Notes under the pieces: model-generated | Database searches by the model: none | Told to the model about the DNA's origin: nothing | The model's input: only the letters and a program-made list of their open reading frames with translations | DNA from: Polaromonas sp. 39-63-25 | GTDB taxonomy: Bacteria > Pseudomonadota > Gammaproteobacteria > Burkholderiales > Burkholderiaceae_C | Reading direction: 5' to 3' | Assembly (NCBI RefSeq): GCF_002278925.1 | Contig: NZ_NCJH01000001.1 | Coordinates: 1 to 64,000 of the forward strand | DNA: 64,000 bases | Shown here: positions 57,429 through 64,000 of the stretch, piece after piece | How the letters are laid out: every line of letters begins with the position of its first letter | How positions within the stretch are numbered: position 1 is the first letter of the stretch | Translations under genes and position numbers: made by a program

Positions 57429-57807
57429 GGCGGGTGCGCTCCAGCAGGACGAAGGCCGGGTGGCAGAACGAATCATCTCTGCCGTCGCGGCGAGCGGCAG
57501 CGCTGACGTGCTGGTGATCCACGTCAACATGACGGTGATCCTTGGCTTTCGCCACGTCGACATGCTGGGCAACATCATTCGCGCCGTGCTGCGGGTGCGC
57601 GAGTCGGACGAGTCTGGCCTCCATGTCGCCCTTGTGCTGCGGTCCGACAGCGATCCCGAAACGGACGAGCGCAAGCGCGAATACCGGATGCAGGCGGTGG
57701 CCAGCGGCGTGCCGGTGTTCGACGAGCTCGCCCAAGCCGCACGCGGCCTGGCGACATTGCGTACGGTCGAGGCGCACCGCGCGAAGTTCTCAGCCGGCGC
57801 CGACTGA
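57427..57807 (+). pseudogene. C-terminal remnant of an ADP-forming acyl-CoA synthetase
   Basis: About 126 codons, beginning PAGALQQDEGRVAERIISAV right at the miniature element. The fragment is very similar to the last 125 residues of the alpha protein at 45043 (shared VLVIHVNMTVILGFRHVDML), differing by substitutions such as RAVLRVRESDESG for KAALRVRETDRTG. The N-terminal three quarters are missing. The strand is opposite to the intact gene. A GTG at 57460 could start a short protein, but no function is expected. Confidence 0.87.
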
Positions 57808-57872
57808 GAGGGTGGGCGCGGTCATTGGAGGCGGTGACGCAACCTACACGCCCACGCCGATCACGCCCACTT

Positions 57873-58604
57873 TCATGGACGAAGGCTGGGCTCGAGGTCG
57901 TGGCCGGTATATATCTCGACGGGACGCAGGGCGCGCACGGCCTTGAGGGCCGCTATCGCGTCGACGACGTTCACGAGGATGCCGTTCGGGACGAAGTCCG
58001 TGAAGTTTCGGTTCAGCGGGATCGCATCGGCGGCGATCACGGCGAGCCCATCCTCGCGCTGCACGGTGACAATCTGCGAGCCCGGCGTGTGGCCGCCAAC
58101 GTGCAACAGCCGTACGCCGTCACGCAACTCGCGCTCGCCGTCCACGGCATCGACGCTGCCGGAGTCGAGCAGCGCGGTCAGCATCTGCTGATGGCTGAAG
58201 AAGCGTGAGGTCGCGGGATGCTCGTGAGCCCGCCCGCGGAAGAATTCGATTTCACCCCGTTGCACGTGGAAGCGCGCATGCGGGAACAGGTCCGCGGACG
58301 CCGCGTGGTCCCAGTGGAGGTGGCTCAGGACCACGTCGGTCACCTGCTCCACCTCCACGCCGAGCTGGCGCAGCGCGACGTCGACACGCACCGTGTCGCG
58401 CAGGCCGCGCCTTTGCGCTTCATCCAGCGGTGGGCCGGTGTCCACCAGGATGCAATCGTCGCCCCGGCGCACGAGCCATGCGCGATAGGCGATCTCCTGG
58501 GGGCCGCTGTCCTCGGAAAGATAGAAAAACCATGCGCGGTGCGCGGTCCGGCGACCGAGTTCGAGAGGGTAGATGCGCCAGTGCGCGGCCGCTGTGTCGG
58601 TCAT
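57873..58604 (-). CDS. metallo-beta-lactamase-fold hydrolase (lactonase-like)
   Basis: 243 residues from the ATG at 58604, with GAGG upstream. Metal motif HLHWDHAASADLF near residue 94, a later His in HVGGHTPGSQIV near 170, an Asp in AADAIPLN, and a terminal TGHDLEP His. The motif pattern is that of the AttM/AiiA quorum-quenching lactonase branch of the family, though many members act on other lactones or thioesters. Adjacent to a transporter remnant; no clear operon. Confidence 0.88.
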   Translation of the reverse strand: MTDTAAAHWRIYPLELGRRTAHRAWFFYLSEDSGPQEIAYRAWLVRRGDDCILVDTGPPLDEAQRRGLRDTVRVDVALRQLGVEVEQVTDVVLSHLHWDHAASADLFPHARFHVQRGEIEFFRGRAHEHPATSRFFSHQQMLTALLDSGSVDAVDGERELRDGVRLLHVGGHTPGSQIVTVQREDGLAVIAADAIPLNRNFTDFVPNGILVNVVDAIAALKAVRALRPVEIYTGHDLEPSLRP

Positions 58605-58621
58605 GGGGAGGTCCTCATTAG

Positions 58622-58706
58622 GTGGAATTCGGTTCATCGAGCTTGCGGCGCCGCGCGAGCAGGATGGCCGGGCCGATGGTGGCAAGCGAAGCCATCGCCA
58701 AGAAGC
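58622..58706 (-). pseudogene. C-terminal remnant of a membrane transporter
   Basis: On the minus strand the codons read GFLAMASLATIGPAILLARR then RKLDEPNST and a stop: one membrane helix with a basic tail, typical of the end of a major facilitator protein. The remainder is lost at the miniature element starting at 58707. It ends 18 bp upstream of the hydrolase gene start and was probably its operon partner. Confidence 0.55.
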
Positions 58707-58875
58707 CTAGGAGCCTGTCGGACTTGGGAATCGTCGGCTGCAAATCGACCGCAGCGGTCCATTTTTCACCGTCTTTTTGTCCCATAGTTGGGCTATGGGC
58801 CTGCAAATCCGGCAAAAACTGTCCTCGCCGGGGCCTATTTTCGCTTTCGACGCCCCAAGCCCGACAGGCTCCTAG
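58707..58875. mobile_element. 169-bp miniature inverted-repeat element
   Basis: Arms 58707-58728 and 58854-58875 are 22-bp inverted repeats with one mismatch, beginning CTAGGAGCCTGTCGG. CTAG at both outer edges may be the target duplication. The interior has no gene. The insertion separates a transporter tail from whatever preceded it. Confidence 0.75.
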
Positions 58876-58882
58876 CATCCCA

Positions 58883-59074
58883 TTATCCGCCGCGCACGTC
58901 GCGCAGCGCGCCGACCAGCCATGATCCCGTGCCCGCGCCGAAGAATCCCAGCAGGTACAACTCCTGCAATTGCGCAATGGTGCGCAGCTTGGCCTCGTCC
59001 ATGTTGATCACCATCTTTGGATGATCAAGCCACCAGTTCAACCGCAAATCCGCTGGCTCAGGCTCATTCTTGGG
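58883..59074 (-). other. possible minus-strand gene fragment
   Basis: An open stretch on the minus strand reads LNWWLDHPKMVINMDEAKLR, then TIAQLQELYLLGFFGAGTGS and a stop at 58883-58885. The composition looks like coding sequence, perhaps the end of a transposase-associated or other gene, but I recognise no family and there is no clear start. It runs into the dispersed repeat at 59075. Confidence 0.3.
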
Positions 59075-59131
59075 TGGAAATACGTGTCCCGGTCAGGCTC
59101 ACACCTCATTGGACAAGGCTAGGACTTGACG
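59075..59131. repeat. dispersed repeat, copy B, ending at a -35 box
   Basis: Counterpart of 3381-3438. The shared blocks GGAAATACG, TCAGGCTCA, ATTGGACAAGGCT and the terminal TTGAC are in the same order and spacing. Similarity stops at the -35 box, exactly as in copy A. Confidence 0.65.
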
Positions 59132-59179
59132 CATGGATACAAGCTCACTAAAATTTGTCGACATTCTGTCAATTTGACA
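59126..59179 (+). promoter_or_regulatory. promoter with TGTCGACA and TGTCAATTTGACA operators
   Basis: TTGACG (59126-59131) and TAAAAT (59149-59154) are spaced 17 bp. Immediately downstream lie TGTCGACA (59156-59163) and the perfect 13-bp dyad TGTCAATTTGACA (59167-59179), both covering the likely start point. The same TGTCGACA core occurs in the promoter at 60921, which fits repression by the FCD-type GntR encoded between them. Confidence 0.72.
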
Positions 59180-59200
59180 AAACCTGAAGGACGCACCTCC

Positions 59201-60178
59201 ATGACCAGCCGTCGGACAACCCTGAAGATTCTCGGCGCCGCAGGTGCCGCCGGCGCATTTCCCGCCGCCTTGCTCCACGCCCAGACGTCGGGCAAAACCG
59301 TTCGCATCGTCGTGCCGTTTTCGGCTGGCGCACTGACGGACATCATTGCCCGCATCTATGCCGAAAAGCTCACGGGCCTGCTTGACCAGCCCGTGATCGT
59401 GGACAACAAGCCCGGCGCCGGGGGCATGACGGCCTCCCAGTACCTACTGTCGCAGCCCGCAGACGGGCAGACCCTGCTCTTCGTGTCTTCCGCGCATGCG
59501 GTGAACCCTGCGCTTCGCAGCAAGCTGCCCTATGACACCAAAAAGGACTTCTCAGGGCTGGCGTTGCTCACCAAGTCGCCGAGCGTCGTCGTCGTCCCGA
59601 ACGATCACCCGGCCAAGACACTCGAAGAGTTGATCCGCATGGGCAAGCAGAAGCCGGGTTCGCTCACGTACGGTAGCGCCGGCGTGGGATCGGCCACTCA
59701 CCTGGCCGGCGAATACTTCCGTACCGTGGCCGGCCTGCAGATGGTACACGTCCCCTACAAGGGCGTGCAGGAGGCGGTGAGCGCCGTCGCTGGCAAGCAG
59801 CTCGACCTGGCCTTCCCCCCGATCGCGCTAGCACTGCCTCTCATTAAGGGCGGGCGCACCCGCGCGCTTGCCGTGACCAGCCCGCAACGCATCCCCATGA
59901 TGGCCGACACGCCGACCGTCGCTGAAACGGGCTACCCCGGGTTCGATTCCAGCATCTGGTATGCGCTCGTCATGCACGGCAACACGCCCCGGCCGGTGAT
60001 GGAGTCGCTCGTGCAGCAGGTCAACCGGGTTTCCGCGATGCCCGATGTCGCCGACAAGCTGCGCAGGCAGGGCCTAGTGCAGGAGAAGCTCACGCTCGCC
60101 GGGTTCGATCGCTTCATTGCCGACGAGATACTCACGCTGGGCAAGCTGGTCCGCGACAGCGGCATCACGCCCGAGTAA
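59201..60178 (+). CDS. Bug/TctC-type periplasmic receptor with Tat-like signal
   Basis: 325 residues from the ATG at 59201; an earlier in-frame start would lie on the promoter. The N-terminus MTSRRTTLKILGAAGAAGAF carries a twin-arginine motif (SRRTTLK) and a cleavage site near residue 27 (LLHA). The mature part has Bug features: RIVVPFSAGALTDIIARIYA, VDNKPGAGGM, and YKGVQEAVSAVAGKQLDLAF. Binds a small carboxylate. No TctA/TctB genes are present. Cotranscribed with the GntR gene 15 bp downstream. Confidence 0.9.
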   Translation: MTSRRTTLKILGAAGAAGAFPAALLHAQTSGKTVRIVVPFSAGALTDIIARIYAEKLTGLLDQPVIVDNKPGAGGMTASQYLLSQPADGQTLLFVSSAHAVNPALRSKLPYDTKKDFSGLALLTKSPSVVVVPNDHPAKTLEELIRMGKQKPGSLTYGSAGVGSATHLAGEYFRTVAGLQMVHVPYKGVQEAVSAVAGKQLDLAFPPIALALPLIKGGRTRALAVTSPQRIPMMADTPTVAETGYPGFDSSIWYALVMHGNTPRPVMESLVQQVNRVSAMPDVADKLRRQGLVQEKLTLAGFDRFIADEILTLGKLVRDSGITPE

Positions 60179-60193
60179 GGGCCGGCACCGTCC

Positions 60194-60898
60194 ATGGCCT
60201 TCTCGAACGTAATGCCGCTGCTGCACACGCTGCCGCTGCAGGTCGCGCAGCACCTCGGGGCGCGGATCATCGAAGGACAATATGAGCCCGGAAGCCGCCT
60301 GCGTGAGATCGAACTGGCGGACTCCTTCAATGTGAGCCGCGCAACGATCCGCGAGGCCCTTCGCGTTCTTGAGCAGAGGGGGCTGGTCCGGATCCAGCCA
60401 CAGCGCGGCGCACACGTGACCCAGCTTTCCGCGAAGGAGCTCGACGATCTTTTCGAGGTTCGCGCATCACTGCTCGCGACAGGGTCACGGCTGGCGGCCG
60501 ACCGGTGTACCGAGGAGCACGCCAAAGTGTTGCGCGCGCAGTTGGAGAAACTCCACGAAAGCGTCGGTGACCTTGATGCCTACACGCACGCCAGCAACGG
60601 TATGGTGGACACGCTGGTGCGAATGTCGGGCAATGAAGTGTTGGCTTCTTACATCAACGACTTCGCACAGCGCATCGGCCGTTATGTGCGCCTGAGCTTG
60701 GCGTCTGAGGCGCGCCGTAAGCGGTCGCTTGCGACTTGGGCTTTTGTCGTGCAGGCGGTGGTGCAGGGCGACGGCGAGGCCGCCGCCTTTCACCACCGCA
60801 CACTGGCGCTAAACAACCGCAGTGCCGCGCTCGAGGAACTCCGCAATCAGCTGACAGGGGGCGCCGTGCCGGCAGCCCCAATCCCCAGAATTTCTTGA
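60194..60898 (+). CDS. GntR-family (FadR/FCD type) transcriptional regulator
   Basis: 234 residues. Winged helix (IIEGQYEPGSRLREIELADS, FNVSRATIREALRVLEQRGL), then an FCD helical effector domain (ELDDLFEVRASLLATGSRLA onward) with candidate metal-binding His residues late in the chain (FHHRTLALN). FCD regulators commonly bind TGTNNACA-type palindromes; TGTCGACA sites occur in both flanking promoters (59156 and 60935), supporting local autoregulation and control of the thiamine enzyme operon. Confidence 0.92.
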   Translation: MAFSNVMPLLHTLPLQVAQHLGARIIEGQYEPGSRLREIELADSFNVSRATIREALRVLEQRGLVRIQPQRGAHVTQLSAKELDDLFEVRASLLATGSRLAADRCTEEHAKVLRAQLEKLHESVGDLDAYTHASNGMVDTLVRMSGNEVLASYINDFAQRIGRYVRLSLASEARRKRSLATWAFVVQAVVQGDGEAAAFHHRTLALNNRSAALEELRNQLTGGAVPAAPIPRIS

Positions 60899-60920
60899 GA
60901 ACGGTTTCGAGGAAGTAGGG

Positions 60921-60949
60921 TTGACAAACAAAATGTCGACATTTAAAAT
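60921..60949 (+). promoter_or_regulatory. promoter with a 14-bp TGTCGACA palindrome in the spacer
   Basis: Perfect TTGACA (60921-60926) and TAAAAT (60944-60949) spaced 17 bp. The spacer contains the perfect palindrome AAATGTCGACATTT (60931-60944), so a bound regulator would block RNA polymerase. Drives the genes from 61025. Confidence 0.8.
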
Positions 60950-61024
60950 AGCATACGAGGCGTGTGATGTTGCGCGCCGCATAGCTGACCCCCGCGGGCA
61001 AATTTCAATAGTGGAGACTTAACA

Positions 61025-62722
61025 ATGACCAAGATCACCGGCGGACAAGCCGTCGTGGAGGCGCTGCGCGCCGAAGGCGTGTCGCACGTATTCGGCCTAA
61101 TCGGATCGGCCGGCATGGAAATCTTCGATGCCCTGTTCGATGCGCCCATGGTGCGCTTCATCGGTGTGCGCGACGAGCGCACCGGCGTTCACATGGCGGA
61201 CGGCTACGCCCGTGCATCCGGCAAGGCCGGTGTCTTCTTGGCCGGCCAGAATGGGCCAGGTGCCACCAACCTCGTGACCGGCCTTGCACAGGCGCACGCC
61301 GCCTACTCGCCGGTGGTGGCTCTCGCCGGGTCCTTGTCCTCGGCGCACATCTATCGCGATGCCTTCCAGGAAGTGGACCAGCAGTCGCTATTCAAGCCCA
61401 TCACAAAGAAGACCTGGACGTTGACCCAGACCTCCCGCATTCCTGAGATGATGCGCGAGGCCTTCCGCACCGCCCTCAGTCCCCGCCGCGGCCCCGTGTT
61501 GCTGAACTTACCGCGCGATCTGCTCGCCGAGGCCGCCGAATTTCCCGACTTCCATGGCCCGGAGGGGCGGCAGTTTGAAGGCGGCTTCACCGCCTCGCGC
61601 GAACTGCTAGCCAAGGCCGCCGACTTGCTGCGCGGCGCCAAGCAGCCGCTGATCCTGGCCGGCGGCGGGGTGAAGAACAGCCGATGCTACGAGGAGGTGC
61701 TGGCCTTGGCAGAGCGCCTTCAAGCACCGGTGGTCATGTCCCCTGGTCACGGCGACGCCATCCCCTGCAGCCATCGCCTGTATGGCGGCCAAATGGGGCC
61801 GCGCGGCAACCTAGTCGCGTCGGACCTGGCGCGCCGCGCCGACGTGATCCTTGCACTGGGCACACGCATCGGCTTCAACACCACCTTCTATTCCTACGAC
61901 AACATCAACCGCGAAGCCCAGATCATCCAGGTGGAGGCGGATCCCGCCGCGATCGGCCGCTTCTTCCCGGTGAAGCTGGGCCTGGTTGGCTCTGCGCGCG
62001 AGATCGCATCGGATCTGGGCACATTGCTGCAAGGGCACACGGCCGGTGCTGACGCGCGAGCGTGGACGGACGCATTCATGGAAGCGCGAACAGCCATGCT
62101 GGTCAAGCGCGATGACGACGCGGGCGGCGGCGCCGACCCCCTGCAACCAGCCTTCCTGTTCAAGACGCTGCGCGATGTGCTGCCGGACGACACCATGTAC
62201 ACCATGGATGCGGGCACGCTGTGCCTGCAGGCGACGGACAACCTGCGCTATTGCCAGCCGCCGGCGCTATTCACGCCGCTGGACTTCGGCCTGGTCGGGT
62301 TTTCCTATGCCTGCGGCCTGGGCGTGAAACTGGCGTGCCCGGACCGCACCGTGGTGAGCCTGATGGGCGACGGCGGTTTCGGCATGGCCCACAGCGAGAT
62401 TGGCACGGCGGTGGAGAACGGCATCAACACCGTCTGCATCGTGATGAACAACGGTTGCTGGGGAGCAGAGAAGGCCTACCAACGCGACTTCTTCGGTCAG
62501 CGCTACATCGGCGCCGACGTGCCCAACCCGCCGTACGACAAGCTGGCAGAGCTATGGGGCGCCGCCGGCTTCCGCGTGGAACGCGCCGCCGACCTGGCGA
62601 AGACCGTGGAGCGCGCCATCGCCTGCGGCCGCCCCGCCATCGTCGACGTACAGGTAGACCCGAACGCCCTGTACAGCTTCCGGCGCGACTCCTTCAAGCA
62701 TCGCGCAACGTCACAGGGCTGA
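61025..62722 (+). CDS. thiamine diphosphate-dependent enzyme (acetolactate synthase/Xsc-like)
   Basis: 565 residues, three-domain ThDP enzyme. The catalytic Glu is in VRDERTGVHMADGYARASGK near residue 50, and the ThDP/Mg motif GDGGFGMAHSEIGTAVENG ends in NN near 450-475. IGSAGMEIFDALF near 26, FQEVDQQSLF near 113 and WGAEKAYQRDFFGQRYIG near 479 resemble sulfoacetaldehyde acetyltransferase (Xsc) more than acetolactate synthase. Decarboxylases and lyases of the same fold cannot be excluded. No phosphate acetyltransferase gene is seen next to it. Under the TGTCGACA promoter. Confidence 0.85.
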   Translation: MTKITGGQAVVEALRAEGVSHVFGLIGSAGMEIFDALFDAPMVRFIGVRDERTGVHMADGYARASGKAGVFLAGQNGPGATNLVTGLAQAHAAYSPVVALAGSLSSAHIYRDAFQEVDQQSLFKPITKKTWTLTQTSRIPEMMREAFRTALSPRRGPVLLNLPRDLLAEAAEFPDFHGPEGRQFEGGFTASRELLAKAADLLRGAKQPLILAGGGVKNSRCYEEVLALAERLQAPVVMSPGHGDAIPCSHRLYGGQMGPRGNLVASDLARRADVILALGTRIGFNTTFYSYDNINREAQIIQVEADPAAIGRFFPVKLGLVGSAREIASDLGTLLQGHTAGADARAWTDAFMEARTAMLVKRDDDAGGGADPLQPAFLFKTLRDVLPDDTMYTMDAGTLCLQATDNLRYCQPPALFTPLDFGLVGFSYACGLGVKLACPDRTVVSLMGDGGFGMAHSEIGTAVENGINTVCIVMNNGCWGAEKAYQRDFFGQRYIGADVPNPPYDKLAELWGAAGFRVERAADLAKTVERAIACGRPAIVDVQVDPNALYSFRRDSFKHRATSQG

Positions 62723-62726
62723 GCAA

Positions 62727-64000
62727 GTGGAACAGTTCGACTACATCGTCGTCGGGGCCGGTTCCGCGGGCTGCGCGCTCGCCAACCGCCTCACCAGTTG
62801 CGGCCGGTTCCGCGTGCTGCTGCTCGAAGGCGGGGGGCCCGACCGCAACGTCTGGATCCATGTCCCGCTTGGCGTGGGCAAGCTGCTGACCAACGACAAG
62901 TATGCGTGGCGTTTCGAGACCGAGCCGCAGGAGACCCTGAAGGGCCAGCGGATCTACTGGCCACGCGGCAAGGTGCTGGGCGGCTCAAGTGCGCTGAACG
63001 GCATGGCGTATGTCTGGGGCGATCCGGCGGAGTACGACAGCTGGCAGCAGCAGGGCGTGACCGGCTGGAGCTTTCGCGATCTGCTACCTTACTTCAAGCG
63101 GCTGGAATCCAACCTCCACAGCAAGAACCCGCTACGCGGGCGGGACGGGCCGGTGCGCATCTCCGACCGCGGCGCCACCGATACGGACAGGATCTCCGAC
63201 GCCTACGTGGCCGCCTGCCGCGAGGAGGGTATCCCCGACACTCCGGACTACAACGCGGGCAGCTACGAAGGCGTGCGATACCTCGAGCAGACCGCCTGGC
63301 GAGGCCGCCGCTGGAGCGCCGCCGTGGCGTACCTGCATCCGGTGCGCAGCCGCGCGAATCTCGTCGTGCGCACCGGCGCGCTGGTGCGCCGCGTTCTGCT
63401 GGACGGCACCCGCTGCACCGGCGTCGAATATGACTGGCAGGGCCAGGTGCGCCAATCCGGCGCCGGTCGGGAGGTGGTGTTAAGCGCGGGCGCGATCCAG
63501 TCGCCCCAACTGCTCGAGCTGTCCGGCATCGGTGACGCGAGGCGGCTGCTGCAGGCAGGCATCCAGCCCCTGCACAACCTGCCGGCAGTGGGCGAGCACA
63601 TGAGCGATCACTTGCAGGTGCGCTGCGCCTATCGCAGCAGCGTGCCAGAAACCATCAATGACCTGATGCGCAGCCCGATGTTCAAGATGCGCGCCGGCCT
63701 GCAGTACATCTTCACCCGACGCGGGCTGCTGGCGAGTACCTCGTCGACCGCGCATGCGATCACGCGCAGCCTCCCGGCGCTGCAGCGGCCGGACGTGATG
63801 GTCCGCATCTACCACATCAGCGGCAAGGACCGTTACTCGCGCAGCCCTGGCGCGGGAATCGATCCATGGTCCGGCTTCTCGATCGGCGGCTTCATGCTGT
63901 ATCCGAAGTCGCGCGGCAGCATCCACTGCGTCTCGGCGGACCCCGCCGCGCCGCCGCAGATCCAGCCCAACTACCTGGAGAAGGAGCAGGATCAGGAGAC
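62727..64000 (+). CDS. GMC-family FAD oxidoreductase, cut by the window end
   Basis: At least 424 codons, open at the right edge (family length about 530-560). The start is a GTG at 62727, five bases after the previous stop; no ATG is near. The ADP-binding motif IVVGAGSAGCALANRL is near residue 8, and the GMC signature WPRGKVLGGSSALNGMAYVW near 80; GREVVLSAGAIQSPQLLELS near 247 is the second signature. Acts on alcohols (choline dehydrogenase-like). It may oxidise an alcohol to the aldehyde used by the preceding thiamine enzyme. The catalytic His region lies beyond the window. Confidence 0.9.
   Translation, partial: MEQFDYIVVGAGSAGCALANRLTSCGRFRVLLLEGGGPDRNVWIHVPLGVGKLLTNDKYAWRFETEPQETLKGQRIYWPRGKVLGGSSALNGMAYVWGDPAEYDSWQQQGVTGWSFRDLLPYFKRLESNLHSKNPLRGRDGPVRISDRGATDTDRISDAYVAACREEGIPDTPDYNAGSYEGVRYLEQTAWRGRRWSAAVAYLHPVRSRANLVVRTGALVRRVLLDGTRCTGVEYDWQGQVRQSGAGREVVLSAGAIQSPQLLELSGIGDARRLLQAGIQPLHNLPAVGEHMSDHLQVRCAYRSSVPETINDLMRSPMFKMRAGLQYIFTRRGLLASTSSTAHAITRSLPALQRPDVMVRIYHISGKDRYSRSPGAGIDPWSGFSIGGFMLYPKSRGSIHCVSADPAAPPQIQPNYLEKEQDQE

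Noticed and set aside
59126..59200. Upstream start for the second Bug receptor.
   Set aside because: The stretch contains the -35, -10 and operator dyads, and the twin-arginine signal begins at 59201.

Overview
The window looks like an accessory, catabolic part of a betaproteobacterial (Burkholderiales-type) chromosome or large plasmid. This is inferred from two Bug/TctC-type periplasmic receptors, many CoA-dependent catabolic operons with ATGA-coupled genes, GC-rich DNA and a dense patchwork of damaged insertion sequences (Tn3, IS5, IS630, IS6 and IS3 types). I recognise no rRNA, tRNA, CRISPR array or replication origin.

Layout. 0.2-3.3 kb: a Tn3-family transposase. 3.4-8.6 kb: an operon with a two-subunit UxaA/SuyAB-type lyase, a Bug receptor, an Ldh2-type dehydrogenase, two small paralogous unknown proteins and a GntR regulator. 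8.65-11.5 kb: a frameshifted IS5 copy, an acyl-CoA ligase remnant and a toxin-antitoxin pair held between perfect 41-bp inverted repeats with no transposase. 11.5-31.8 kb: a TetR-linked acid catabolism cluster with a Liv-type ABC importer, CoA-transferase, CoA ligase, two crotonases, a hydrolase, two thiolase-fold proteins that lack the nucleophilic Cys, a DUF35 partner, a biotin-dependent acyl-CoA carboxylase, a MaoC hydratase, a CitE-type lyase and an SDR without its Tyr/Lys pair. 32.3-37.3 kb: an IS630 fragment, a LysR/YeiH pair and IS5, IS6 and IS3 remnants.

37.4-43.8 kb (minus strand): carbonic anhydrase-bioA-bioF-bioD-bioB-cytochrome P450, a compact biotin operon with a BioI-like P450. 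44.0-57.1 kb (minus strand): a twelve-gene operon with a GntR/UTRA regulator at its head. It carries PrpD-like, biotin carrier, PycB/5S-like carboxyltransferase, EthD, amidohydrolase, PRISE-type reductase, biotin carboxylase, 12S-like carboxyltransferase, a second 73-residue biotin carrier, the two halves of an ADP-forming CoA ligase, and a TauD-like oxygenase. Biotin synthesis, bicarbonate supply and biotin enzymes therefore sit side by side. 57.3-59.1 kb: two miniature inverted-repeat elements, gene remnants and a metallo-beta-lactamase-fold hydrolase. 59.1-64 kb: Bug receptor, FCD-type GntR, Xsc/ALS-like thiamine enzyme and a GMC oxidoreductase cut by the window end. Both promoters of this last region carry TGTCGACA palindromes.

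The candidates for new biology are the biotin/carbonic anhydrase/dual-carrier carboxylase block, the Cys-less thiolase pair with DUF35, the toxin-antitoxin mobile cassette, the TGTCGACA regulon, and a repeated 56-63 bp segment that supplies the same -35 box to two different operons. Function calls are by motif recognition only; no database search was run.
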